DNA from: Micrococcales bacterium
GTDB lineage: Bacteria; Actinomycetota; Actinomycetes; Actinomycetales; Cellulomonadaceae
Assembly: GCA_009783975.1 (NCBI GenBank)
Contig: WRCL01000003.1
Location: 1 to 17,742, forward strand
DNA length: 17,742 nucleotides
Direction: 5' to 3'
Part shown: piece by piece, positions 1 through 7,424 of the stretch
Numbering within the stretch: position 1 is the stretch's first letter
Layout of the letters: the number at the start of each line of letters is the position of its first letter
Notes under the pieces: model-generated
Seen by the model: only the letters and a program-made list of their open reading frames with translations
The model's database searches: none
What the model was told of the DNA's origin: nothing
Translations under genes and position numbers: made by a program

Positions 1-1263
1 CAGTTCGACCTGCCGTCCTGGTCGATCGCCTACACCCCCTTCCCGCTGGTCGTCGCCGCTGTGGTGCTCGGCTCATGTGTCGTCGGCGCCGGGCTGGCAG
101 CCTGGGGGTGCACCCGCGGCGAACCCGCAGAGCTGTTGCGTCCTGGGGTCCCGATGACCAAACGCGGGACCCGGGGGCGGTTGCGCGGGTTGTCGCACCC
201 GGCGCGGTGGGCCACCCGTGACACGATGGCCAACCCGGTCCGGCTGTTCATGGGGGTCGCTGGGGTTGTCGGGACGATGATGCTGCTGTTCGCGGGGTTC
301 GGGTTGCCTGACACGATCGGCGGGGAGGCCGAGGCGAGCTACAGCCCGACGAACGCCCCGTACACCACCCGTGTCGACTTCGCCGCCGGAACCCCGAACG
401 AGGTCATCGCCTTGCTGCCGCTGGGCACATCCCCGCAGCTGCTCATGCAGCTGTCGGTTCCCACCGCCGACGCCAGCCGCACGACGATCACCGTCCTGGG
501 CCCCGGCAACCGGTTCCCCATGACGAACACTGCCGGCGAACCCCTCGGCCCACGCGGGGTGTGGGTGACCCGTGCTGTGGCCCAGCGCCTCGACCTGGGC
601 CCCGGCGACCAGGCGACCGTCGTGCTCCCGCTGGGCCTGGACACCCGCCACTTCACCATCGACGACACCGCCAGCCGTGCCGCACCCCAAGGTTTCGTCG
701 TCGACCGTGACACATGGACCGCGGCGGGGCTGCCGTTCATGCCCACCTCGGCCCTGCTCGGGGCTGACGCGAACCTGCGTGTGGTCTCGGCCAGCCCGTA
801 CGTGTCGTTCGTCGTCGACCGCCAGACCCAGCTCGACAACGCCAGGAACCTGCTCGACGCGCTCCAGGGGATCTTCATGGTGCTGCGGGTGTTCGCCGTC
901 GTCCTCACCGTCGTCGTGCTGTACTCGCTGGGCTCGTTGACGTTCGAGGAGCGGCGGCGCCAGTACGCCACGCTGAAGGTGCTCGGCCTGGCCAACCATG
1001 ACTTGCGACGGCTGTCGACGCTGGACAACGCCGGGGTGACCGTCGTCGGCCTGGCCCTGGGGATCCCCGGCGGGTGGTGGTTCTTGTCGGTGTACGTCGC
1101 CCAGTTCAACAACGCTGCGGTCAGCTACACCGTGCGGATCACACCGGTGTCGGTGGCGGTCGCCGTGGCGCTCACCGTCGCGGTCTCGTCGTTGACGACG
1201 CTGCTGCTGGGCCGTCGTATCAAACGTGTCGACGTCGTCGAGGCGCTCAAAGGCGTCGACTGA
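1..1263 (+). CDS. FtsX/MacB-type ABC transporter permease, 5' part missing
   Basis: The frame is open from the first base, so the start lies upstream; 420 residues are visible. They begin with a membrane helix (about residues 13-35) that ends in an ELLRP motif, as at the end of a first FtsX domain. A second half follows: a helix at about 80-100 (MGVAGVVGTMMLLFAGFGL), an extracytoplasmic domain of about 180 residues, then a C-terminal FtsX domain of three helices with the cytoplasmic EERRRQYATLKVLGL segment between the first two. The protein ends in VVEALKGV, the usual tail of this family. That duplicated layout fits a large FtsX-like permease that works with a separate ATPase in lipid, lipoprotein or peptide export. 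The ATPase gene is not in the window, and the substrate cannot be read from sequence. The stop is one base before the next gene, so the two are probably co-transcribed. Confidence 0.85.
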   Translation, partial: QFDLPSWSIAYTPFPLVVAAVVLGSCVVGAGLAAWGCTRGEPAELLRPGVPMTKRGTRGRLRGLSHPARWATRDTMANPVRLFMGVAGVVGTMMLLFAGFGLPDTIGGEAEASYSPTNAPYTTRVDFAAGTPNEVIALLPLGTSPQLLMQLSVPTADASRTTITVLGPGNRFPMTNTAGEPLGPRGVWVTRAVAQRLDLGPGDQATVVLPLGLDTRHFTIDDTASRAAPQGFVVDRDTWTAAGLPFMPTSALLGADANLRVVSASPYVSFVVDRQTQLDNARNLLDALQGIFMVLRVFAVVLTVVVLYSLGSLTFEERRRQYATLKVLGLANHDLRRLSTLDNAGVTVVGLALGIPGGWWFLSVYVAQFNNAAVSYTVRITPVSVAVAVALTVAVSSLTTLLLGRRIKRVDVVEALKGVD

Positions 1264-1264
1264 C

Positions 1265-1867
1265 GTGGCCCGGGTCGAGGTCGTCGTCGCGCAGCTGCCC
1301 GACGGCTGGCCAGGCCAGCGCCCCACACCGTGGTCCCCACGGGCCCACGCGCTGGCGAGCCGTCGCCCTGGCGACCGGGCGCGCAGCCTCGCTGCTGATT
1401 GCCTGCTGTCGTTGCTGTGCCAGCGGTGGGGTGTCAGTGCGCACTGGTACGCCCCCAGCGGGCAGCCGTCGTGCGACGGTGCGCACCTGACCGCCTCGCA
1501 CGACGGTGCACGGGTCGTCGCCGCGATCGCCGACTGCCGGGCCGGTGTGGACGTCGTCGACTGCCGCCGCCCCGCCGCCTGGATGACGCGGCTGCTCAAC
1601 GAGCCCGGACCTGACCCTCACCGGGCCTGGGCCGTGCGCGAGGCGGCCCTGAAGTGGACCGGGGTCGGCCTGGCCATCGACCCGCGGACCCTGCGCGTCA
1701 CACGCGGTGCTGGCGACCTGTGCGAGTGGCTGGACACGTGGTGGGTCGTGCACTTGCCTGACGGGCGGACCGTCCCGGTCGCGGCCGGCGCCTGGGGCCA
1801 CTACGCGCTCGCCCTGGCCGTCGAACGCCCTGTGGTGCTGACCTGCGACGAGCACGTCCTTGCGTGA
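1265..1867 (+). CDS. Sfp-type 4'-phosphopantetheinyl transferase
   Basis: Enzymes of this family move the phosphopantetheine arm of CoA onto a serine of carrier proteins (fatty acid, polyketide or non-ribosomal peptide synthesis). From the GTG at 1265 the protein has 200 residues, close to the Sfp/EntD size. It shows an ASHDG segment near 77-81 (the family's SHS-like motif), the metal-binding GVDVVD at 94-99, and WAVREAALKWTGVG at 122-135, which matches the family pattern W..KEA..K..G.G with Arg for the first Lys. The spacing between the two metal motifs is rather short. The frame stays open upstream to an ATG at 1226, but that would overlap the permease by 38 bp and add a low-complexity leader, so the GTG one base after the permease stop is preferred. 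The carrier protein is not in the window. This could be the general holo-ACP synthase of the cell or one for a secondary metabolite. Confidence 0.8.
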   Translation: MARVEVVVAQLPDGWPGQRPTPWSPRAHALASRRPGDRARSLAADCLLSLLCQRWGVSAHWYAPSGQPSCDGAHLTASHDGARVVAAIADCRAGVDVVDCRRPAAWMTRLLNEPGPDPHRAWAVREAALKWTGVGLAIDPRTLRVTRGAGDLCEWLDTWWVVHLPDGRTVPVAAGAWGHYALALAVERPVVLTCDEHVLA

Positions 1868-1879
1868 CAAGATGGGGCC

Positions 1880-2644
1880 GTGACCGTCGTCGCGACCATC
1901 AACGTCAACGGCCTGCGGGCTGCCTTCCGCCGTGGCATGGGTGGTTGGCTGGCCACAACCGCCCCTGATGTGCTGCTCGTCCAAGAGGTGCGTGCCGACG
2001 ACGCGGTCGTCGCCGAGCTGCTCGACGGCTGGTACGTCGCCCACGCACCTTCGGCAGCCGCCGGCCGTGCTGGGGTGCTCGTCGCCGCTCGCACCCCGTT
2101 GGTCGACCCGCGCAGTGACATAGGTGAGCCAGGCCGGTGGGTGGAGGCCGGCGTCGACGTCGGCGGCACAGTCATCCGTTTCGCGTCGGTGTACCTGCAC
2201 TCGGCGACCGTCGACCACCCGTCCTTGGACGCCAAGTACGCACAGCTTGCCCTGGTCACCGACCGCATGGCCACGTTGGCCCCGGCGGTTGTCGGCGGTG
2301 ACCTGAACATCGCCCACCACGAGGTCGACATCAAGAACTGGAAGGGCAACGTCGGCAAGTCCGGGTTCCTGCCCGACGAACGCGCCTGGCTCGACCGTTG
2401 GGCCGCCATGGGCTGGACCGATGTGGGACGTGCGCTCGGCGGTCCAGGCCCTGGCCCGTTCACGTGGTGGTCGTGGCGGGGCCGGGCGTTCGACAACGAC
2501 ACCGGGTGGAGGATCGACTACCAGTTCACCTCGCCACAGCTGACCTGCGCGACCGCAGCCCGGGTCGACCGTGCCGCGACGTACGCCGAACGGTTCTCCG
2601 ACCACGCCCCGCTCGTGGTCACCTACGAGTTCACACCGGTGTGA
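1880..2644 (+). CDS. xthA: Exodeoxyribonuclease III / AP endonuclease
   Basis: This is a 254-residue EEP-superfamily nuclease of the XthA branch, which cuts DNA at abasic sites and removes 3' blocking groups in base excision repair in the cytoplasm. The motifs appear in the expected order: INVNG (Asn8), LLVQEV (metal ligand Glu36), GDLNIAH (Asp141, Asn143), the KNWKGN..KSGFLPDER segment near 152-168 typical of ExoIII, WRIDYQF, and SDHAP with the catalytic His242. The length equals that of family members. The start is a GTG 12 bp after the phosphopantetheinyl transferase stop. A CAAGAT hexamer at 1868-1873 lies 6 nt before it, so the gene may have its own leaderless transcript as well as readthrough. 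It is convergent with mrp and only 4 bp separates the stops. Confidence 0.93.
   Translation: MTVVATINVNGLRAAFRRGMGGWLATTAPDVLLVQEVRADDAVVAELLDGWYVAHAPSAAAGRAGVLVAARTPLVDPRSDIGEPGRWVEAGVDVGGTVIRFASVYLHSATVDHPSLDAKYAQLALVTDRMATLAPAVVGGDLNIAHHEVDIKNWKGNVGKSGFLPDERAWLDRWAAMGWTDVGRALGGPGPGPFTWWSWRGRAFDNDTGWRIDYQFTSPQLTCATAARVDRAATYAERFSDHAPLVVTYEFTPV
2631..2644. repeat. 14-bp perfect palindrome at the xthA stop
   Basis: TCACACCGGTGTGA covers the last codons and the TGA of xthA, immediately before the convergent mrp stop. It has no loop and no T-run, so a terminator role is possible but weak. Chance is a reasonable alternative in GC-rich coding DNA. Confidence 0.4.
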
Positions 2645-2648
2645 CCGG

Positions 2649-3707
2649 TCAGCCCATGAGCGTGCTGGCCACCTCGGTGAGCGCCACCGCCGCTGGCGCC
2701 TGCGGTGCTGAGATGGTCACCGGCGTCCCCGCGTCGCCGGCCTCGCGCAGGGCCATGTCGATGGGGACCTGACCGAGCAGGGGGACGTCGGTGCCCAACG
2801 TCTGGCTCAACCGGTCAGCAACCTGTTGACCACCACCAGAGCCGAACACCTCCAGACGCGTCCCGTCGGGCAGGTCGAGCCACGACATGTTCTCCAGGAC
2901 CCCAACAACGCTTTGGTGGGTGTGGGCAGCCAACGCCCCGGCACGTTCGGCGACCTCAGCCGCCGCGGCCTGGGGTGTGGTGACGACGAGCAGACGCGAG
3001 GTCGGCAACAGCTCGGCCACGGAGATCGCAATGTCCCCAGTCCCCGGGGGCAGGTCGAGCAGCAGCACGTCCAGGTCACCCCAGAACACGTCGCTGAGGA
3101 ACTGCTGGAGCGCCCGGTGCCCCCTGGGCCCGCGCCAGACCACCGGTTGGCCCGGCGGCACGAACATCCCGATCGACACGACCTTGACCCCATGGACCAC
3201 AGGGGGCAGCAGCATGTTGTCGACCTTGGTCGGCATCTGCTCAGCCCCAAGCATCCGGGGGATGGAGAAGCCGTGGACGTCGGCGTCGATGACCCCCACC
3301 CGGTGCTCCGCGGCGAGCGCGACCGCAAGGTTGGCTGTCACCGACGACTTGCCGACCCCGCCTTTGCCTGAAGCAACCGCGATGACCTGCGTCGTCGACT
3401 CGGCAAACGGGTTGGCCGGCCCGCTGCCGCGTAGCTGGTTGCGCAGCTGAGCCCTCTGGGAGTCGGACATCGCGCCGAGCTCGACGACAACCTCGTCCAC
3501 CCCAGCAACGGCTTCGACCGCAGCGCGCACCTGAGCCGACAACGTGTCCCTCATCGGGCACGCCGCGATCGTCAAGTCGATCCCGACCCGCGCCACACCA
3601 GCGTCAACCTCGACTGAACGGACCATCCCAAGGTCGGTGATGGGCTGACGGATCTCGGGGTCGATCACTGTCGCCAGAGCCGAACGCACGTCATCAAGCA
3701 GAGCCAT
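2649..3707 (-). CDS. mrp: Mrp/ApbC-family iron-sulfur carrier P-loop ATPase
   Basis: This is a 352-residue Mrp-type protein with an N-terminal MIP18/DUF59 domain (about 1-80, DPEIRQPITDLGMV at 16-29, conserved Cys50) joined to a ParA/MinD-like ATPase. The deviant Walker A SGKGGVGKSS is at 113-122, DADVHGFSIPRMLG at 141-154, and LLLDLPPGTGD at 216-225. Family members bind and deliver 4Fe-4S clusters in the cytoplasm. The C-terminal CxxC of many Mrp proteins is absent: the ENMSWLDLPDGTRLEVFG stretch near 272-289 carries no cysteine. From memory this is shared by actinobacterial homologues. The ATG at 3707 is chosen because the DUF59 domain begins right there; the much longer upstream frame overlaps pepP and is spurious. 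TAGGGT lies 7 nt before the ATG (it includes the pepP stop), so a leaderless internal transcript is possible besides readthrough from pepP 10 bp upstream. Confidence 0.93.
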   Translation of the reverse strand: MALLDDVRSALATVIDPEIRQPITDLGMVRSVEVDAGVARVGIDLTIAACPMRDTLSAQVRAAVEAVAGVDEVVVELGAMSDSQRAQLRNQLRGSGPANPFAESTTQVIAVASGKGGVGKSSVTANLAVALAAEHRVGVIDADVHGFSIPRMLGAEQMPTKVDNMLLPPVVHGVKVVSIGMFVPPGQPVVWRGPRGHRALQQFLSDVFWGDLDVLLLDLPPGTGDIAISVAELLPTSRLLVVTTPQAAAAEVAERAGALAAHTHQSVVGVLENMSWLDLPDGTRLEVFGSGGGQQVADRLSQTLGTDVPLLGQVPIDMALREAGDAGTPVTISAPQAPAAVALTEVASTLMG

Positions 3708-3717
3708 GGGGCACACC

Positions 3718-5154
3718 CTACGCGAGTGATGCCATCCAGGCTTCGACCGCAGCTGCCTGCCGTGGCAGCCCCGCCGACAGGTTCTCGCACCCGTCAGCAG
3801 TGACCAGCACGTCGTCTTCGATCCGCACCCCGATCCCTCGGAGCTGTTCAGGCACCAACAGGTCGTCAGGCTGGAAGTACAACCCCGGTTCGATCGTGAA
3901 CACCATCCCCGGTTGAAGGATCCCGTCGAGGTACAGCTCACGTCTGGCCTGGGCACAGTCGTGGACGTCCAACCCCAGGTGGTGCGAGGTCCCGTGGACC
4001 ATCCACCGCCGGTGGTGCTGCTGGTCCGGCTGCAACGCGACCTCAGGCGCCACGGGCAGCAGCCCCCACTGGGCCAACCGGTCCGCCAGGACCCCCATCG
4101 CAGCCTCGTGCACATCGCGGAACCGTGTCCCTGGAGCCGCCACAGCGAACGCCGCATCGGCCGCGTCGAGCACCGCCTGGTACACCTGTCGTTGCACTGG
4201 GCTGTACTGCCCGCCGACCGGCAACGTGCGTGTGAGGTCCGCGGTGTACAGCGACTGCGCCTCGACCCCCGCGTCGAGCAGCAGCAAGTCCCCGCGGCGG
4301 ACCGGTCCGTCGTTGTCCGTCCAGTGCAACGTCGTCGCGTGGGGCCCGGCCGCGGCGATCGTGGCGTACCCCACAGTGTTCCCCTCGGTCCGCGCACGTG
4401 CCCCGAACGTCGCCTCGACGACCCGTTCGCCCCGCGGGTGCGCCAGTGCCCGCGGCAGCGCCCGGACCACGTCGGTGAACCCGGCGATCGTCGCAGCCAC
4501 CGCTTGGCGCATCTGGTCAATCTCGTACGCGTCCTTGACCAGCCGCAGCTCAGACACCGCCTCATGCAACGCGTCGTCCCCGTCTGCGTCGTGCGTCCCG
4601 CGCACCTCGTCGACCATGGCAGTGACCGCGTCGTCATGACGCACGACGAGCAACGGTCCGGCGAGGTCGTCCCGCAGCCCAGCCAGGTCAGCCGTGCGCA
4701 AACCGGTTGCGACAGCCATGTCCTCCAGCGTCGGGCGTGGCCCCACCCAGAACTCCCCGCTGCGTGCGTCAGCAAAGAACTCAGGCGTCTCGCGCCCCGC
4801 TGGTGGCCGTAGGTACAGCCTGTGCTCGTCGGGCCCGATCGTCAGCACCGCACCAGGTTCGTGCTCGCCACCAAGCCCCGTCAGGTGCGCGAACGCCGCG
4901 TGCGCCCGGAACCGGTAATCAGTGTCGTTCGACCGCACCTTGCGTGAGCCCGCCGGGACCACCAACCGCACCCCAGGGAACCGTTCGGCCAACCGCGCCC
5001 GTCGTTGCGCCGCGAAGTCTGCCACCGCCGACCGCTGCACCGTCTGGCCGACCCGCGCCCCCCACCCCGACGTCACCCACGCCAAGAACACCGGCGAGTC
5101 AGGCCGCAACGACCGGTTCGTCACCCGCTCGTCCAGAGGCTGAGAGTCACTCAC
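3718..5154 (-). CDS. pepP: Xaa-Pro aminopeptidase (aminopeptidase P, M24B)
   Basis: This is a 478-residue dimetal peptidase that removes an N-terminal residue preceding proline; it is probably cytoplasmic, as no signal peptide is seen. An N-terminal creatinase-like domain (about 40-190, with RSNDTDYRFRAHAAFAHLTG at 74-93) precedes the pita-bread catalytic domain. The five metal ligands are all present: Asp294 (LLDAG), Asp306 (TADLTRT), His391 (HGTSHHLG), Glu422 (TIEPG) and Glu446 (RIEDD). The start is uncertain. GTG at 5154 has GGAGGG touching it, which is too close for a normal ribosome site, while GACACT lies 6 nt upstream as in the leaderless arrangement seen elsewhere here. GTG at codon 11 (5124) is an alternative. 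The first 40 residues are poorly conserved in the family, so they do not help. The gene lies 10 bp before mrp and downstream of the large hairpin. Confidence 0.92.
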   Translation of the reverse strand: MSDSQPLDERVTNRSLRPDSPVFLAWVTSGWGARVGQTVQRSAVADFAAQRRARLAERFPGVRLVVPAGSRKVRSNDTDYRFRAHAAFAHLTGLGGEHEPGAVLTIGPDEHRLYLRPPAGRETPEFFADARSGEFWVGPRPTLEDMAVATGLRTADLAGLRDDLAGPLLVVRHDDAVTAMVDEVRGTHDADGDDALHEAVSELRLVKDAYEIDQMRQAVAATIAGFTDVVRALPRALAHPRGERVVEATFGARARTEGNTVGYATIAAAGPHATTLHWTDNDGPVRRGDLLLLDAGVEAQSLYTADLTRTLPVGGQYSPVQRQVYQAVLDAADAAFAVAAPGTRFRDVHEAAMGVLADRLAQWGLLPVAPEVALQPDQQHHRRWMVHGTSHHLGLDVHDCAQARRELYLDGILQPGMVFTIEPGLYFQPDDLLVPEQLRGIGVRIEDDVLVTADGCENLSAGLPRQAAAVEAWMASLA

Positions 5155-5192
5155 CCCTCCAGTGTCCCACCCACCCCGCAGACGAACTGGTC

Positions 5193-5282
5193 GGGCTTCG
5201 CATCGTGGTCAACGGTTTGCGTCGAACGACACGTGAAGACACGTGTCGTTCGACGCAAACCGTTGACCACGATGCGAAGCCC
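5193..5282. repeat. 90-bp perfect palindrome: 43-bp arms, 4-nt loop
   Basis: The arms are 5193-5235 and 5240-5282, with AAGA (5236-5239) between them. I checked complementarity base by base and found no mismatch over 43 pairs; it breaks at C5192/T5283. The inner end of each arm is CACGTG. It lies in the 173-bp gap between the bioY stop (5328) and the pepP start (5154), both on the minus strand. A transcript of either strand would fold into a very long hairpin. The likeliest role is a terminator for the biotin operon; actinobacterial terminators often lack a U-run, and none is seen here. The arm is about three times the usual terminator stem, and its perfection suggests recent origin or selection. 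A miniature mobile element is an alternative, but no clear target duplication flanks it. Confidence 0.95.
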
Positions 5283-5327
5283 TGTCAATCCGGCGGAGCG
5301 CAGGTGAAGGCGCGGGTCGATCCAGGC

Positions 5328-6077
5328 TCACCCGTGGCTGGCCGGGTACATGTGGTCGAGGCGGACCTGGGTGTGGACGGCGGCGGCGGCAACACCTGCG
5401 AGGACGGCTTTGAGCAGGTCGCCGGGAAGGAACGCAACGGCTTGGGCGGCGGTGAGGGCGAGGTCTTGGCCGGTGACGACCGACCACCAGGGGACCCCAA
5501 GGGCGTAGTCGACGACGACACCACCGAGCAGGCAGGCTCCGACGAGACCACACACCCTCGCCCGCGGGGGCAGGCGCAGCGCCCGGCGGGCGACGAGCCC
5601 GACGACGAACACCGCCGGCAGCCACCCAAGGAGGAACCCGCCGGTCGGGCTGGTGAGCACACCAATACCCCCACGTCCGCCGGAGAGCACCGGCAGCGAC
5701 GCGACGACCAGGACGATGACGACGGCGACCGAGGCAGTGCCACGTTTTGCGCCGAGCACCGCCCCGGCGAGCATCACCCCAAGGGTCTGGGCTGTGACCG
5801 GTACCGCCAGGCCGAACGCGTACACCGACGGGACCATCCCCAACGCCACGATGACCGCAGCGAACAAGGCCACCTCAGCAACAGCCCGCGCCCGGACCAG
5901 CTCAGCGTTGACCCGCCGGTGTTGCCCCGGCTGCGCATCACCTCGTGGGCGCGCTGGCGGCGTTGTCGCTGCTGTACCGGCCTCCAGCCTGCCTTTGTCG
6001 CTCCGCCGTGCCAGCCCACCGGCCAGGTGAGGCTCGCTCGGGCGAAAACCGGTGGGTCCAGGCTCAGCCATCATCAC
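5328..6077 (-). CDS. bioY: Biotin transporter substrate-binding subunit BioY
   Basis: BioY is the membrane S-component that binds biotin in ECF transporters. The 249-residue product has about six hydrophobic segments from residue 65 on. Family landmarks are GAVLGAKRGTASVAVVIVL, the GG.GG..VLTSPTGGFLLGW stretch, and the C-terminal FLPGDLLKAVLAG. The first 56 residues are hydrophilic, Arg/Pro/Gly-rich and absent from typical BioY proteins (about 190 residues). No ATG or GTG closer to the first helix stands out, so the extension seems real, but the exact start is unsure: GTG 6077, ATG 6074 and ATG 6071 are consecutive. All overlap the end of the EcfT gene, implying translational coupling. It is the last gene of a three-gene operon, and the 43-bp-arm hairpin lies 45 bp after its stop. 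Confidence 0.9.
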   Translation of the reverse strand: MMMAEPGPTGFRPSEPHLAGGLARRSDKGRLEAGTAATTPPARPRGDAQPGQHRRVNAELVRARAVAEVALFAAVIVALGMVPSVYAFGLAVPVTAQTLGVMLAGAVLGAKRGTASVAVVIVLVVASLPVLSGGRGGIGVLTSPTGGFLLGWLPAVFVVGLVARRALRLPPRARVCGLVGACLLGGVVVDYALGVPWWSVVTGQDLALTAAQAVAFLPGDLLKAVLAGVAAAAVHTQVRLDHMYPASHG

Positions 6078-6678
6078 TCCGGTCGAAGAAGGACCGGGCG
6101 ACGACCGCCTCGGCCAGCGTGCGCGACCGGTCCAGGCAGCGCACGAGCAGCGGGATGGTCACAAGGACCGACGGACGCAGGCCCCGGGCGCGCTGGGCGT
6201 CGCGCAGGGTGTGCACATGCCTGACGAGCTCCGGGACGAACCGGACCGTCAGCGCCACCGCCAGCGCCACAGTGCCTGTGTCGAGCCCGACCCGGCGCAG
6301 GGGCCGCAGCGCACGCAGCACGGTGTCGAGCAGCTCCTCGGGCCCGGTCGATGCCATGACCGCCAGCGCCGGCAGGCACAGCGCGGCCATGCGCAGCCCC
6401 GATGTCGCCGCAACAGCCAGGTCACGGGTGAGCCACTGCAGCGCGAGGGTCACACCCAGCGCAACACCCCACCAGACGACAAGCCCACCCAGCCGTCGCC
6501 ACACCGGCCGCGCCGCGACGAGGGCCAGCGCCCCGACGGCGGCGACGCTGGCGAGCACCACACGTGACGACGAGACCGCGCACAGCACCCCGAGCGCGAC
6601 GACGACGACAAGCTTGGTCGGTGCACCGACGGTGCCCAGCGCGCTCGGGCGCGGCGCGACGTCAGTCAGGAGCGTCAC
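6064..6678 (-). CDS. bioN: Energy-coupling factor transmembrane protein EcfT (BioN)
   Basis: This 204-residue membrane protein couples ATPase movement to the S-component in ECF transporters. It has hydrophobic helices at about 20-55, 65-85 and 90-110, then an amphipathic cytoplasmic region with the coupling-helix signature DAQRARGLRP near 160-169. A second, degenerate copy follows (AEAVVARSF, near 190-198); the family has two A-R-G motifs here. The GTG start overlaps the stop of the upstream ATPase gene in a GTGA, and the end overlaps the bioY start. The adjacent bioY makes BioN the specific call rather than a CbiQ for cobalt; no CbiM-like gene is present. Confidence 0.9.
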   Translation of the reverse strand: MTLLTDVAPRPSALGTVGAPTKLVVVVALGVLCAVSSSRVVLASVAAVGALALVAARPVWRRLGGLVVWWGVALGVTLALQWLTRDLAVAATSGLRMAALCLPALAVMASTGPEELLDTVLRALRPLRRVGLDTGTVALAVALTVRFVPELVRHVHTLRDAQRARGLRPSVLVTIPLLVRCLDRSRTLAEAVVARSFFDRSDDG

Positions 6679-7367
6679 CGTGCACCTGCCCAGGCCAGCT
6701 CGCGGTACACAGCCAGAGCCGGGCCAGGAGCGTCGTCGGCGACGATGTGCCCAGCGTCCAGGACGAGCACCCGGTCGAACTGGTCGAGCAGCTCCAGGTC
6801 ATGGGTGGCCACGACTGCCTGGATGTCCAGACCAGCCAAGGTCTGCGCGAACCGCAACGAGTGGACGAGGTCGAGCGTTCCGGTCGGTTCGTCGAACAGG
6901 ACCGTCGTCGGTGCCAGGACGAGGACTGCAGCGAGCGCGACCAGCTGTTTCTCCCCACCGGACAACGTCGCTGCGGTCCGAGGTCCGAGGTGCCCGATAC
7001 CGAACCGGTCAAGCACACCAGCGACGAGCCCGGCGTGTTGCGCGACCGGGACCTGCCGGTTCTTCAGCCCGAACGCGATGTCGTCGGCGACGACCGGCAT
7101 GACGATCTGGTCGGCGGGGTCCTGGAAGCAGAACCCGACCCGGCGGCGCACCTCACGCCCGTCGCGGACAGTGTCGAGCACCGTGTCGCCAACGAGGCGG
7201 ACCTGCCCGGTGTGCGCGACCAACCCGTCGAGCACACGCAGCAACGTCGACTTGCCTGACCCGTTGGCGCCGACCACACCGATCCGCCGCTCAGGCAGCA
7301 CCAGGTGGTCCACACGCAAGACGGTGCGCCCGTCGTGGCGGACCGTGACGTCATCGAGCTCGAACAC
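6675..7367 (-). CDS. bioM: ECF transporter ATPase (BioM/CbiO-like)
   Basis: This ABC ATPase powers the biotin ECF transporter. From the start chosen here it has 230 residues. It carries Walker A GANGSGKST at about 33-41, a Q-loop in FQDPADQIV, the signature LSGGEKQ, Walker B TVLFDEPT, and the H-loop in ATHDLELL. Two GTG codons are possible. GTG 7373 is preceded directly by TAGTCT with no ribosome site. GTG 7367 lies 6 nt after that same hexamer, as expected of a leaderless transcript, and gives MFELDDVTV, the normal beginning of this family, so it is preferred. The gene starts 57 bp after the first serpin stop. Its product most likely pairs with the EcfT and BioY encoded directly downstream, although an ECF ATPase can serve several S-components. 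Confidence 0.9.
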   Translation of the reverse strand: MFELDDVTVRHDGRTVLRVDHLVLPERRIGVVGANGSGKSTLLRVLDGLVAHTGQVRLVGDTVLDTVRDGREVRRRVGFCFQDPADQIVMPVVADDIAFGLKNRQVPVAQHAGLVAGVLDRFGIGHLGPRTAATLSGGEKQLVALAAVLVLAPTTVLFDEPTGTLDLVHSLRFAQTLAGLDIQAVVATHDLELLDQFDRVLVLDAGHIVADDAPGPALAVYRELAWAGAR

Positions 7368-7373
7368 AGCCAC

Positions 7374-7379
7374 AGACTA
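7374..7379 (-). promoter_or_regulatory. Candidate -10 element of the biotin operon
   Basis: TAGTCT reads 5'-3' on the minus strand from 7379 to 7374 and fits TANNNT. It ends 6 nt before GTG 7367, so transcription would begin at or next to the start codon. No clear -35 box and no Shine-Dalgarno sequence are visible. The surrounding gap 7368-7424 holds nothing else I recognise. Confidence 0.4.
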
Positions 7380-7424
7380 ATGACCAGCCACGCACATCGT
7401 CGTTGCCGATCCGCACAGGGTTGC

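Noticed and set aside
73..1599. Long minus-strand open frame opposite the permease and transferase
   Set aside because: The composition (Arg, Gln, His, Pro) is typical of a shadow frame; the plus-strand frames have clear membrane and enzyme motifs.
2649..3707. Mrp as a ParA partition protein, suggesting a plasmid
   Set aside because: The N-terminal DUF59 domain and the Mrp-type motifs identify an Fe-S carrier; no parB or origin is present.
3708..4775. Minus-strand upstream extension of the mrp frame by about 350 residues
   Set aside because: It overlaps pepP entirely, and its peptide is Arg/Trp/Cys-rich and non-homologous, as expected of an antisense or shifted frame in GC-rich DNA.
5193..5282. 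Hairpin as ends of an insertion sequence
   Set aside because: There is no room for a transposase between the arms and no clear target-site duplication beside them.
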